Shown: piece after piece, positions 44,322 through 53,695 of the stretch
Layout of the letters: every line of letters begins with the position of its first letter
Position numbering within the stretch: the stretch's first letter is position 1
NCBI RefSeq assembly: GCF_041154505.1
Contig: NZ_AP028672.1
Span: 4,132,501 to 4,196,500 of the forward strand
Direction of reading: 5' to 3'
DNA from: Acidovorax sp. A79
GTDB lineage: Bacteria; Pseudomonadota; Gammaproteobacteria; Burkholderiales; Burkholderiaceae_C
Length of the DNA: 64,000 nucleotides
Made by a program: the position numbers and the translations under genes
Notes under the pieces: model-generated
Seen by the model: the letters and a program-made list of their open reading frames with translations, nothing else
The model's database searches: none
Told to the model about the DNA's origin: nothing

Positions 44322-45320
44322 TCACATGAAGGGTGCGCGTTGCGTAGGCCACCAAGTGCCCTCTTGACGCTGTCCCATGCGATTGCGCAGAACTCCAACG
44401 CCCTCGACTTCTAACTCGACCACATCTCCTGGTTCGAGGCTGCGCCCCAATTCCAGTGCCGACCCGTTGCCCATGGTGCCAGAGCCGATCACGTCCCCTG
44501 GCTGCACGTGGTCGCCCAGAGATACATAGGCAACCAGTTCGTCAACGCTCCAGAGCATCTCCGAAGTGTCGCCTTCACCCCAGGTGTCGCCGTTCACTCG
44601 CACGGCCATGCGGATGTTGTCCAGACGCGGAAACTCGTCAATCGTGGTGATCCAGGGCCCGATACCGTATGCAAAGTCCTTGCTCTTGGTCGGACCCATG
44701 CCAATCGCAAACTCGTTGGCCTGCAGATCGCGGGCAGAGAAGTCGTTGAAGATCGTGACGCCGAACAAGTGCGACCGGGCAGTTTCGGGCGTGATGTTGT
44801 GCGCGCCGCGGCCAATGACCCAACCAATTTCGAGTTCGTAGTCCATCCGTCCGGCTTGTGCTGGCCACGGCACTTCAGCCTCGTGCCCAATCACCGTCCA
44901 CGGAGAACCCTTGAAGTAGCCTGGCACCTGCAGCAGTGCAGGGGCAGGTGTCAGCTTCATGCGTTCATGGAACTGGCGGATGTGCTTGACGAACGTGAGA
45001 CCGTCGCGCACGACGGAAGGGTCACATGCCGCGGCCCAAGATAGGCCTTCGAACGGCATAGAGGCGTCATCCCCATACGTGTGCGCGGCTTGCGCAGCCG
45101 TTTCCAGGAATTCTTGCCCCAGGGCGATTGCGGCCGACATACTTTCGGGGAACACAGCGGAGGCGTAGCGCAAGGCCGCCTCACGGCTGGCCCCCCTTGA
45201 CTGCTGGCGCAGGGCTTCCGCTGCACGCAGGTCGATGATGCGGGATTGCTCTGGCAGGACCATGCAGATGCGCTTGACCGGGCCATCGAGGCCCTGAACC
45301 ACAAATCTTCCGAGTTTCAC
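44322..45320 (-). CDS. Fumarylacetoacetate hydrolase-family protein 2
   Basis: A 332-residue FAH-fold enzyme: YFKGSPWTVIGHEAEVPWPA, DYELEIGWVIGRGAHNITPE, GVTIFNDFSARDLQ and QPGDVIGSGTMGNGSALELG. Start is GTG 45320 with GGAG 6 bp ahead. It is the first gene of the minus-strand unit FAH2-FAH1-hydroxylase-cupin, and operator-like site C lies 27 bp upstream. It differs from FAH1 throughout, so the pair is not a recent duplication. Confidence 0.88.
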   Translation of the reverse strand: MKLGRFVVQGLDGPVKRICMVLPEQSRIIDLRAAEALRQQSRGASREAALRYASAVFPESMSAAIALGQEFLETAAQAAHTYGDDASMPFEGLSWAAACDPSVVRDGLTFVKHIRQFHERMKLTPAPALLQVPGYFKGSPWTVIGHEAEVPWPAQAGRMDYELEIGWVIGRGAHNITPETARSHLFGVTIFNDFSARDLQANEFAIGMGPTKSKDFAYGIGPWITTIDEFPRLDNIRMAVRVNGDTWGEGDTSEMLWSVDELVAYVSLGDHVQPGDVIGSGTMGNGSALELGRSLEPGDVVELEVEGVGVLRNRMGQRQEGTWWPTQRAPFM

Positions 45321-45346
45321 TTTTAGCTCCGTGATATGTTGATTTA

Positions 45347-45362
45347 GATACTATACGTATCG
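45347..45362. promoter_or_regulatory. Operator-like repeat, site C
   Basis: GATACTATACGTATCG: its first 12 bases equal the minus strand of site A, and its last 10 (ATACGTATCG) recur in site D. It lies just upstream of the FAH2 start. Confidence 0.55.
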
Positions 45363-45460
45363 TTTAACTTCCGTTTTGCTAGTGAAAACCCTAAGAATCC
45401 AGTCATGAAATCGAAGATTTCCATATTGACGACTGACTCTTCCACGCATATATTTTCGCC

Positions 45461-45476
45461 GATACGTATCGTATCG
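45461..45476. promoter_or_regulatory. Operator-like repeat, site D
   Basis: GATACGTATCGTATCG: contains the perfect palindrome GATACGTATC and shares 10 bases each with sites B and C. It lies 49 bp upstream of the BKACE start, inside what would be coding sequence if the gene started at 45405, which argues for the start at 45525. Confidence 0.6.
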
Positions 45477-45524
45477 TTTTTAGATGCGACAAGGGACTCA
45501 TTTCAACTTATCTACGGACACACT

Positions 45525-46412
45525 ATGAGCAAGCGCCTTCCTGTCATCATCTCCTGCGCCCTGACTGGGGCCGGTGACACGCGAGCAAAGAATCCGGCGG
45601 TACCCGCCACCCCACAAGAGATTGCGGACCAAGCCATCGAGGCAGCGGGCGCAGGTGCGTCCATCGTTCACATCCACGTACGCGATCCTGCGACTGGAAA
45701 ATCCTCGACAAAGTACGCCTACTACGAGGAAGTCGTGCAACGTATACGCGCTTCGCACTGCGATGTGCTGATCAATCTGACCACAGGCCCCGGTACGATG
45801 CTGAAGGTCCCGACGGATCCGCCATTCCGGGTGGAGTCCATTGCAGATGCCGAGTTGATGACACCGCGCGAGCGAGTGGAGCACGTAGTGAAGCTCAAAC
45901 CTGACATCTGCAGCTTAGACGTCGCTACGATGAATTTCGCCGATGCCGTCTTTGTAAATCCCATCAACCACCTGCGTGAAATGGCTGCGCTGATTGCAGC
46001 GGCTGGGGTCACGATGGAGTTGGAAGTCTTCGATTTTGGCCATGCGCGCCTCGCGAGCCATTTGATAGCCACTGGCGTCATTCCAGCGAGTGCCTACTTT
46101 CAACTCTGCCTATCCATCCCTTGGGGCGCACCGGCGACTCCGACCGTAGTGGCTGAAATTCAGCGCTTGCTGCCCGCAGGCGCCAATTGGAGTGCATTTG
46201 GGGTCGGTCCAGACCAGTTTCCGATGGTGGCCACGGCATCCATACTTGGTGGGCACGTCAGGGTAGGTCTGGAAGACAATCTGTATGTGTCACCGGGCAA
46301 GCTCGCACGCGACAACGCTGAACTTGTCGTAAAGGCTGCGCGGATGATCGAGGATCTTGGCTATGAGGTTGCCTCGCCAGATCATGCTCGTCGCACCCTT
46401 CTTGCCGCCTAA
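45525..46412 (+). CDS. BKACE (DUF849) beta-keto acid cleavage enzyme
   Basis: A 295-residue TIM-barrel protein of the beta-keto acid cleavage enzyme family, which transfers the end of a beta-keto acid to acetyl-CoA, giving acetoacetate and a CoA ester. Hallmarks: VIISCALTGAGDT at the start, the zinc histidines in ASIVHIHVRDPATGK near 50, INLTTGPG near 84 and MELEVFDFGHA near 165. ATG 45525 gives the usual N-terminus. It should act late in the route, when a beta-keto acid has been formed. A thioesterase gene follows 3 bp later. Confidence 0.9.
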   Translation: MSKRLPVIISCALTGAGDTRAKNPAVPATPQEIADQAIEAAGAGASIVHIHVRDPATGKSSTKYAYYEEVVQRIRASHCDVLINLTTGPGTMLKVPTDPPFRVESIADAELMTPRERVEHVVKLKPDICSLDVATMNFADAVFVNPINHLREMAALIAAAGVTMELEVFDFGHARLASHLIATGVIPASAYFQLCLSIPWGAPATPTVVAEIQRLLPAGANWSAFGVGPDQFPMVATASILGGHVRVGLEDNLYVSPGKLARDNAELVVKAARMIEDLGYEVASPDHARRTLLAA

Positions 46413-46415
46413 GCC

Positions 46416-46895
46416 ATGGCATCGCATTACATGTCTGGGGAAACAACAAGCGACAACCCTACCCGTGCGTACATCTCAGAGGTCGTTACTTCAGGGCGTG
46501 GCAGCCTTCCCTTGGATATCAACCCAGCCTTGGTCAGTCTGTCTGCTCAGCTCGTCGAAGCACGGGATGGGGAACTTGTCCTTCGGTTTACCGCACCGCA
46601 CAGTACGACACAGGGGAACGGGGTGGTTGGTGGTGGTGCAATCGCCAGTATGTTGGACCTTGGCATGGCCATGGCTGTGCTCTCGCAGTTGAAGCCCGGA
46701 TTCACTTGCTCGACTATCAACTTGAATGTGAACTTGCAAGCATCGGGCAAGGAAGGCGACTTCATTGCCGAAGCAGGGGTAGACAAAGTGGGGAGACGCG
46801 TCGCATTTGCCTATGCAAAACTTTATGACGCGGATCGCTCCCGAATCATCGCAAGCGCTACTTCCTCACTCGCCGTAATTGCAGCACAACCCTGA
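46416..46895 (+). CDS. PaaI-type hot-dog thioesterase
   Basis: A 159-residue hot-dog-fold protein: [20 protein letters not shown] carries the family's central helix with its acidic residue, followed by [20 protein letters not shown] and [15 protein letters not shown]. PaaI-like thioesterases free CoA from aryl- or acyl-CoA side products. It starts 3 bp after the BKACE stop and so can act on its CoA-ester product. Confidence 0.85.
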   Translation: MASHYMSGETTSDNPTRAYISEVVTSGRGSLPLDINPALVSLSAQLVEARDGELVLRFTAPHSTTQGNGVVGGGAIASMLDLGMAMAVLSQLKPGFTCSTINLNVNLQASGKEGDFIAEAGVDKVGRRVAFAYAKLYDADRSRIIASATSSLAVIAAQP

Positions 46896-46971
46896 AAGTT
46901 TTACGAGTGGTAGTGATAGGGTCAAGGCTGAGTCCCGCATTCTGAAATGGACGCTTTTCCAAGGTGTGCAT

Positions 46972-48537
46972 ATGAGATTCAATAATTTGCGTGTGGCCCA
47001 CAAGATGTGGAGTGTCATCCTTGGGTTGCTGACATTGACGCTCGTAGCATCTATCTCTATTCAATGGTACAGCCGACAGGCGGCGGTATCCACGGAGCGG
47101 GCCGTGGCTAAGTATGAGGCAGCAATAACTTCTGCGGTGGGTTGGCGAGGATTAGCGGAACTGGCCATTACGATGTCTATGACAAGTTTTGTCACCACGG
47201 ATGCGGCGCTAAGGGAAGATCTTGGACCGCGTCTTGGGGCGGTTGTAGGGCGTATTACGCCTATGCTGGAGCAGATCGGAAAAACGGCCATCTCGCCGGA
47301 TGACAAAGCCGCGTTGGCGCACGTAGCCGCCACTCGGGCAGAAATTTTGGCCGAATCTGAAAAGCTCAAGACGCTCATTGAAGCAGCTGATCCAGCTGCT
47401 AAGCAGGCCTATCTTGTAAGTGTATATCGCCCTAAAGCTATGGCATCGTTGGAGGCGATAGACAAATTTGTGGCCGTGCAGAAGCGCCAGAGGGACGACG
47501 CCGTCGAGGCAGCGCGTAAGCATCGGAACAATCTGCTGGTGATTGAGGTGGCGGTCGCCATAGCCGTGGTGGCGCTGGGCATGTTGCTGGCGGCCCTGCT
47601 GGTGCGCTCCATCACTCGTCCGCTGGATCGGGCGGTGGTCTTAGCCGAGGCCATTTCAGGCGGCGACCTCACGCAGGACATCCACGACGACCGCAACGAC
47701 GAACTGGGCGTGCTCACGCGGGCCCTGTCTGGCATGGCCACGCGGCTGCGAACGGTGGTGAGCGCGGTGCGGGTGGGTGTGGATTCAGTCTCGTCGGCTT
47801 CGATCCAGATCGCCAACGGCAACCACGACCTGTCGGCCCGCACCGAGCAGACCGCCTCGAACCTGGAGGAAACGGCCGCCAGCATGGAGGAACTCACGGC
47901 CACGGTGAGCCAATCGGCGGACACGGCACGCCAGGCCAACCAGCTCGCGGGCACGGCGGCCCAGGCGGCGGCACGCGGCGGCGAAGTGGTGGGCCAGGTG
48001 GTCACCAGCATGCAGCAGATCACCGACAGCTCGCGCAAGATCAGCGACATCATCGGCGTGATCGATGGCATCGCCTTTCAGACCAACATCCTGGCGCTGA
48101 ACGCCGCCGTGGAAGCCGCCCGGGCGGGCGAACAGGGCCGGGGCTTTGCCGTGGTGGCCAGCGAGGTGCGCAGCCTGGCCGGGCGCAGCGCCGAGGCCGC
48201 CAAGGAGATCAAGAACCTGATCAGCGCCTCGGTCGAAAACGTCGAGTCGGGCTCTGCCCAGGTCGCGCAGGCGGGCCAGACCATGGGCGAGATCGTGGCC
48301 AGCGTGCAGCGCGTGAGCGACCTCATCGGCGAAATCACGGCATCCTCCTCCGAGCAGCGCGACGGGATTGCCCAGGTCAACCAGGCCGTGACGCACCTCG
48401 ACCAGATGACGCAGCAGAACGCGGCACTGGTGGAAGAGTCCACCGCCGCCGCAGCCTCGATGCGCGACCAGGCCCAGCGGCTGGCCGAGGTGGTGGCGGT
48501 GTTCAATGTGGGTGGGATCGTCGCTAGTACAACGTAG
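46972..48537 (+). CDS. Methyl-accepting chemotaxis protein
   Basis: A 521-residue chemoreceptor: membrane helix at about 13-32, a four-helix-bundle periplasmic domain (33-195), second helix (about 196-218), HAMP ([20 protein letters not shown]) and the signalling tip [20 protein letters not shown] near 362-381. It ends [12 protein letters not shown] without the NWETF tether. ATG 46972 follows AAGGTG; the frame extends to 46879, overlapping the thioesterase gene. The signalling half is very GC-rich and the sensor half less so, as if joined from different sources. It may sense the aromatic compound of the cluster. Confidence 0.9.
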   Translation: MRFNNLRVAHKMWSVILGLLTLTLVASISIQWYSRQAAVSTERAVAKYEAAITSAVGWRGLAELAITMSMTSFVTTDAALREDLGPRLGAVVGRITPMLEQIGKTAISPDDKAALAHVAATRAEILAESEKLKTLIEAADPAAKQAYLVSVYRPKAMASLEAIDKFVAVQKRQRDDAVEAARKHRNNLLVIEVAVAIAVVALGMLLAALLVRSITRPLDRAVVLAEAISGGDLTQDIHDDRNDELGVLTRALSGMATRLRTVVSAVRVGVDSVSSASIQIANGNHDLSARTEQTASNLEETAASMEELTATVSQSADTARQANQLAGTAAQAAARGGEVVGQVVTSMQQITDSSRKISDIIGVIDGIAFQTNILALNAAVEAARAGEQGRGFAVVASEVRSLAGRSAEAAKEIKNLISASVENVESGSAQVAQAGQTMGEIVASVQRVSDLIGEITASSSEQRDGIAQVNQAVTHLDQMTQQNAALVEESTAAAASMRDQAQRLAEVVAVFNVGGIVASTT

Positions 48538-48767
48538 GTAGGTTGAACGGATGCACGCAAGGAGCCAACCATTGGAGATCTGGTATGAAGCCGGATGAAA
48601 TTTGTGTCTGTCTCTAGATTTCCAATCTTTGCGTGGTTTGAGAAGAACAGGTCGTTACGGAAGAACTGTGAGAGGCTGCTCAACGCCAGCCTGCAGTTCC
48701 GTCGCTCGGCATTCTTGGCGTTGTTGTTCTAAAGACCTTGAACAGGCTCTCACTGAATCGCCCCGGT

Positions 48768-49590
48768 TTTGAACTGACCCCCAGAAGTTGGACAAACTTC
48801 AAGGGGTTACATGAAGAAGTACAAAACGGAGTTCAAGCTGGAAGTGGTCCAAAGCTTCTTGGCAGGCGAAGGCGGCGCGAAGCTCTTGGCTCGGCGGTGG
48901 TCGGTGTTAGCGCTTGATGAAGCAAGAGAGCCTGGTCGTTGCAAAGCCCACGCGGCGGCGGTATACGTCTTACCTTGGCGAGATCAGCCCGGCACCGGAG
49001 AACATCATCAGCCGTGACTTCCAGGCTGCAGTGCCCAACGAGAAATGGCTGACCGACAGCACGGAATTCCAGATCCCCGCCGGCAAGGTCTACCTGTCAC
49101 CGATCATCGACTGCTTCGATGGCATGGTGGTGAGCTGGACCATTGGTACGAGCCCGGACGCTGAGCTGGTCAACACAATGCTGGATGCAGCTATCGAGAC
49201 AGTGGCACAAACCACCGATCGGCCTGTAGTCCATTCCGATCGAGGAGGTCACTATCGCTGGCCTGGCTGGCTCTCGAGAATGAACGACGCGAATCTCACT
49301 CGGTTCGACGTCCAGCAAGGCCTGCTCTCCTGACAACGCTGCTTGCGAGGGCTTCTTCGGGCGGCTAAAGAATGAGCTGTTCTATCCTCGGGACTGGAAG
49401 GGCACGACCATCGAGCAGTTCATTGAAGTTGTCGACTCGTACATCCGCTGGTACAACGAGAAGCGGATCAAAATCTCCCTGGGGGCCCTCAGCCCGATCG
49501 AATACCGGGTGAGTCTTGGACTTGCGGCATAAAATCAGTCCAAGTTTTTATCCGCACCCCCTGTGGATCAGGTTTGCGTGGAAATTACAG
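48768..49590 (+). mobile_element. IS3-family (IS150-like) element remnant, copy 2
   Basis: From about 48811 the OrfA start MKKYKTEFKLEVVQSFLAGE is intact for some 32 residues, then jumps by internal deletion into the OrfB core (RRYTSYLGEISPAPENIISR, WLTDSTEFQIPAGKVYLSPI, VVHSDRGGHYRW) and, after a frameshift near 49335, FFGRLKNELFYPRDWKGTTI with the catalytic Glu. All three catalytic segments survive but in different frames. It ends with AGTCCAAGTTTTTATCCGCA (49537-49556) and further bases shared with copy 1. Immediately downstream lies the flagellin gene. Confidence 0.82.
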
Positions 49591-49712
49591 GCGTGGATAC
49601 CGACCACCGAAGCTCTTTAAAGTTTTTCGCCACCGTGTCGAAATGAAACCCAGGGGCCCCCGCCCTCCCCAGGGCACACGCCGCCAGCCGCAACGCTGGC
49701 GCGGGAATGGAG

Positions 49713-51150
49713 ATGGCGTCCACGATCAACACCAACACCGCGTCCTTGGCCGCCCAGCGCAATCTGGGTATGGGCCAGGCATCCCTGAACGCTTCCGTCC
49801 AGCGCCTGTCGTCGGGCCTGCGCATCAACAGCGCCAAGGATGATGCAGCCGGGCTGGCGATCTCGCAGCGGTTTGCGAGCCAGGTACGCGGCATGGATCA
49901 GGCTGTGCGCAATGCCAATGATGGAATCTCGCTGCTGCAGACGGCAGAAGGTGCGCTCAAGTCGTCGAGCGACGTCTTGCAGCGGGTGCGGGAGCTGGCC
50001 GTGCAGTCGGCCAATGCCTCCAACAGTGCAAGCGACCGCCAGGCGCTGCAGAAGGAAGTCGGCCAGTTGGTGGGTGAGCTGGACCGCATTGCGCGCAGCG
50101 CCGAGTTCAATGGGCAAAAGCTGCTCGATGGCAGTTTTGGCACCCGGCAATTTCAGGTGGGTGCCAACGCGCACCAGACCATCGCGGCCACCACGGCGAA
50201 TCTGCGCACCGGCGGGTATGGCAACCACCAGATCAAGGCTGCTGGCATCGATGTACTGACCGATACCGTGGACACCTGGGGCGCCAACGGCATCAGCGCC
50301 GCCAACCAAACCGCCAAGGAGATCGCGGCACGCGTCAACGCGGCCCAGGGCAGCACAGGCGTCTCTGCGACTGCCCGCACACACGCCGGGGTGATTTTTC
50401 TAGATCCTGGCACGTATTCGCTGCAATTGCGCTCGGACAATACAACGCCCCGCACCATCTCGTTCACGCTGACGTCGAACTTGACCCCCGAGGGGCTTGC
50501 CGTCGCTGTGGATGCTTTCAACGACCAGACCTCCAAAACTGGGGTGACCGCTGCAGTGCACGGCGATGGGATCACGGTGGTCCTCACCCAGGCCTCGGGC
50601 AACGATATCCAGCTGTCCACTTCGGGCGATGCAGCGGCAGGTGTGGTGGCGATGTACAAGATTGATGCGGATGGCAATGCCCTCAATCCTTTTGCCTCCG
50701 TCACTGGGGGAAACGGCTATGCGGAATACCTGCAGGCCAGTGGCCATGTCACCCTGGACTCTGGCAAGGCGTTTGCCATCGACAACTCCACCACGGCGCC
50801 GAACGATGCGTTTGTCGATGCGTTTTCGCGGCTGGACCAGGTCTCCTGGCCTGGATGTTTCCACCACCGCCAGCGCTACCGAAGCCCTGAAGACAACGGA
50901 CGCAGCACTGTCGCTGATCAGCAGCGAGCGGGCCAAGCTGGGTGCGCTGCAGTCGCGCTTTGAGACGTCGATCACCAACCTGCAGGTGGCTTCGGAGAAT
51001 TTGTCCGCCTCGCGATCGCGCATTCTGGACGCAGACTTTGCCGCAGAAACAGCCAACCTCTCGCGCTCACAGATCCTGCAGCAGGCCAGTATCGCCATGG
51101 TGGCCCAGGCCAACCAGTTGCCCCGCAGTGTGCTGGCCCTGTTGCGCTGA
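49713..51150 (+). pseudogene. fliC: Flagellin gene with a frameshift
   Basis: ATG 49713 (also ATG 49707) opens a flagellin: [40 protein letters not shown] and the D1 helices, then a variable centre. At about 50845 (tcctggcctgg) one extra base shifts the frame; the conserved C-terminal domain continues in another frame from about 50851 ([54 protein letters not shown], stop 51150). Without the C-terminal half of D0/D1 the product could not polymerise. An IS remnant sits just upstream where the promoter should be. Sequencing error is possible for the single base. Confidence 0.85.
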
Positions 51151-51722
51151 TCTGCTGCCGACTCGGCCTTGCAACCTGTTCCAAACAGGGTAAAGAGGCT
51201 TCAGGACGAAAACGGAAGGTCGTTGGTCGCATCCTGCCCGCTAGGCAGCTGTCGACCTTCACGGCGGCTACGCACGTTGCCATCCAAACCCGCCCAATGC
51301 TTCCGATTTGAAAATCCAAATACAGGTGTCCCAGCCCGCCCGATTCAAATGGGTCAGATTGCCAAGTGCATAGGCTGTACGCCCACAGTGGTTCCACCAT
51401 CACTCGTGCCGAATTTTAAAAAGAGGGGCGGACTTGCGGCATAAAACCAGTACAAGTTTTTATCCGCCCCCCTTTGGCTGCCTTCCGAAGCGACCGCCAT
51501 AACTCCGATCTCTTGCTTCAAGAGTACCTTACCAGCCTTGACCAGCTTCGCGTATCGCTTGGTATCCCGCCATCGGGCTGTGGTCCTCCGTCGACCGGTT
51601 GAATCCGCCCTGCATTTAGGTCGCCGCCCAATTCGACCGATGGGGCGACGGGTTTCATCCTCGCAGGTATCAGGGTGGTCTTCCCAAGGTAGCATCTTTC
51701 GCTCGCCAAGAAAGGCCGCCTC
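51151..51722. other. Intergenic region with IS debris
   Basis: About 570 bp between flagellin and LysE. It contains the lone IS right-end sequence at 51427-51474, described separately; the rest shows no frame with family resemblance and no strong terminator. Confidence 0.5.
51427..51474 (+). repeat. Solo right-end fragment of the IS150-like element
   Basis: GACTTGCGGCATAAAACCAG and TACAAGTTTTTATCCGCCCC follow each other here and match the right end of IS copy 2 (49518-49556) with only about three changes. No transposase sequence is attached. GGGGCGGACTTG on the left is the near complement of CAAGTTTTTATCCGCCCC on the right, so the fragment is bounded by an imperfect inverted repeat, like a tiny deletion derivative. 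Confidence 0.7.
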
Positions 51723-52343
51723 ATGCTCTCGACACTACTTGCCATCACATTGCTGCACTGGATCGTTCTCGTTACGCCAGGTGCTAACGTCCTCGTGGTG
51801 GTGAACATGGCCGCGAGTGGGCAAAGAAAAGCTGCATGCTTCGCTGCAGTCGGCGTCACCACGGTGGCCGGGATCTGGTCTGCGTTGGCCGTCATGGGTG
51901 TCGGAGCCATTTTTTTGGCCATGCCCACTTTGCGAGTCGTAGTGCAGTGCGCGGGTGGCCTGTATCTGTTCTATGTGGCCGTGCGCCTATGGCGTAGCCA
52001 GCAGATTGATGCGACGGGTGCGGCTGATCGCGTGAGCCCGGTAGCTGCCTTTCGCATGGGGTTCCTGACGAACATCCTCAATCCGAAGTCGGCCCTGTTC
52101 TTTGGCAGCGTGTTCGCCACGGCACTACCGCCCAATCCGTCCGCCGAGTTGCTGGCAGCATCCGTGGCCCTGGTGTTGATCAATGCTCTGGTGTGGCACC
52201 TCTTTTTAGCCTTTGCCTTCGCGGCCACGCCTATCCAGATCGCCTACGCACGCCAGCGACAACGACTGAACAAGATTGCCAGTGTGCTGGTTGGCTTTTT
52301 TGGTGTGCGGCTGCTCGTGACCGCCTTCCAGAATCGCAACTGA
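51723..52343 (+). CDS. LysE-family amino-acid exporter
   Basis: A 206-residue membrane protein with six hydrophobic helices: LLAITLLHWIVLVTPGANVL (the N-terminal PGxN motif of the LysE/RhtB family), GVTTVAGIWSALAVMGVGAI, LYLFYVAVRLWRS and AFRMGFLTNILNPKSALFFG (NPK motif near 125). Members export amino acids such as lysine, homoserine or threonine. It stands alone, with IS debris upstream. Confidence 0.9.
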   Translation: MLSTLLAITLLHWIVLVTPGANVLVVVNMAASGQRKAACFAAVGVTTVAGIWSALAVMGVGAIFLAMPTLRVVVQCAGGLYLFYVAVRLWRSQQIDATGAADRVSPVAAFRMGFLTNILNPKSALFFGSVFATALPPNPSAELLAASVALVLINALVWHLFLAFAFAATPIQIAYARQRQRLNKIASVLVGFFGVRLLVTAFQNRN

Positions 52344-52538
52344 CCGCAGGCCCACGGCGAACCTGTGGGTCAGGCGGCTGCCGCTTTGATCGATGCTCAG
52401 ATGGCTTCGCGTTGTTTTCCGATTTTCACTGTGCCCGCACGGGCTCTGGAGTGTTGAACACGCAAAAGGAACTGAGGGGCCAGAGGGTCTAATTGCGGGA
52501 TGTGCTGAAGATCTGCGATTTTCATGGGACGAAGAGAG

Positions 52539-53015
52539 TCAATAGCCCTCAGCGCCCGCCACTTCGACAACGCGGACCAGATGACCTTGCTCTATGGCCT
52601 GACGCGGTGTTCGACCGCCCAATGCGCCCGATGGCGTCTCCAAGAAGGCGAGCAGCGCCCAGCCCTCAGTGGTTCCCAAGGCTTTTGAAAGCTTGGGCAC
52701 GGCATCCCAGAGAACGGGTTCAAACTGCCAACTTGGCAACTTGAATCCACGCCGGGGTTGAGTCAGCCCAATCGCCCGTCCTTTGGCGATCCACGCATTG
52801 ATCGTCATTGGGGTGGTACCGACCAGATCGGCAGCCATGTCTGGGCTGAGCATGTCCTTGGCTTCCAAGCGAGCCATCCGGGCAGCCACGCTGCCAGCCA
52901 ATAAGGCCTTGGTCTGAGCAGCAGGCGCGTAGGGCGACGGATGTTCAGCTGCGCTTGGGGCGTTGTTTGTGCGGTGGCGAGTCGTTGAGGTTGATGTTGT
53001 CGGGGGTGTTTTCAT
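52539..53015 (-). CDS. MbcA/ParS/Xre antitoxin-like protein
   Basis: A 158-residue protein with an HTH-like segment LSPDMAADLVGTTPMTINAW near residues 57-76 and a C-terminal DUF2384-type region (LSKALGTTEGWALLAFLETP, GALGGRTPRQAIEQG near 110-145), the layout of MbcA/ParS/Xre antitoxins that pair with RES or similar toxins. The first 45 residues are low in order (Ser/Thr/Pro/Ala). No RES-domain gene lies beside it in this window; the upstream minus-strand gene at 53037-53261 is not recognisable as one. It may be an orphan regulator or antitoxin. Confidence 0.65.
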   Translation of the reverse strand: MKTPPTTSTSTTRHRTNNAPSAAEHPSPYAPAAQTKALLAGSVAARMARLEAKDMLSPDMAADLVGTTPMTINAWIAKGRAIGLTQPRRGFKLPSWQFEPVLWDAVPKLSKALGTTEGWALLAFLETPSGALGGRTPRQAIEQGHLVRVVEVAGAEGY

Positions 53016-53036
53016 GGGGACTTCATCAATGGCGCC

Positions 53037-53261
53037 CTATGGCGCGTTGCGGCCGTTGACCTTGCTGCATAAACAGGAAGTGAGGGGCAAGTTCAATGCA
53101 AGAGCCTGCTTCAGCTTAGCCATCGGACGTGAGAACAAGTCGAACACCTCGGCACTATGGCGGGCCGGTACTTCAAGAACCGCAAGGCACATCTCAAGCG
53201 CCATGACGTCGAAATGAGCTGTCCGACGAGCGAGCAGGTTGGACAAGACCCATTGAGACAT
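53037..53261 (-). CDS. Hypothetical protein, translationally coupled
   Basis: A 74-codon frame (MSQWVLSNLLARRTAHFDVM...) whose ATG overlaps the stop of the upstream gene (TGATG), the classic arrangement for coupled translation. An in-frame TTG at 53273 is a weaker alternative. No family recognised. It lies just ahead of the MbcA-like gene on the same strand, so the three may be co-transcribed. Confidence 0.5.
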   Translation of the reverse strand: MSQWVLSNLLARRTAHFDVMALEMCLAVLEVPARHSAEVFDLFSRPMAKLKQALALNLPLTSCLCSKVNGRNAP

Positions 53262-53632
53262 CAGGTTGCCCAAGCGTCATCACCCACGGCCCACTGCAGC
53301 TCATCCACCACCCTGCGCATGATCCACACGCACTGCGCATCGGTGCACCATCGCTTGGCCAGCAGACCCTTCAACGCAGCCTTCACTGTCGCCTCCTGGT
53401 TGCCTTCGTAAGTGGCGAGTTTTCGCTGGCAGTACGCGACCATCTGCGAGACCAGATCGTCACACATCTGGAAGGCCGCAATGACCTCGCCAGGCGACGT
53501 GCCCGGGGCATAGAACTTCCCACCTTCCTCGACCAGGTTCATCTTGGGCTGGGCACCCGCAACCGCAGACGGTACGGCAGTCACCGGAAAGTCTTCCGGC
53601 ACCCCGGGATAGTTGGCACGGTCTATCGACAT
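53261..53632 (-). CDS. Hypothetical protein
   Basis: A 123-residue, mostly helical and acidic-to-neutral protein (SPGEVIAAFQMCDDLVSQMV, ALKGLLAKRWCTDAQCVWIM) with a good start. I do not recognise a family. Downstream on the same strand are a coupled 74-residue frame and the MbcA-like gene; in such settings it could be a toxin or a mobile-element accessory, but there is no direct sign. Confidence 0.6.
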   Translation of the reverse strand: MSIDRANYPGVPEDFPVTAVPSAVAGAQPKMNLVEEGGKFYAPGTSPGEVIAAFQMCDDLVSQMVAYCQRKLATYEGNQEATVKAALKGLLAKRWCTDAQCVWIMRRVVDELQWAVGDDAWAT

Positions 53633-53695
53633 ATCGACTCCTTGCTGGCTGATGCACCATACAACCGGTAGCCGGTGCGGTGCAATCGAATTGCT

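Noticed and set aside
51175..51189. CCTGTT-CCA-AACAGG small hairpin after flagellin
   Set aside because: Six base pairs with a three-base loop and no T tract; too weak to call a terminator.
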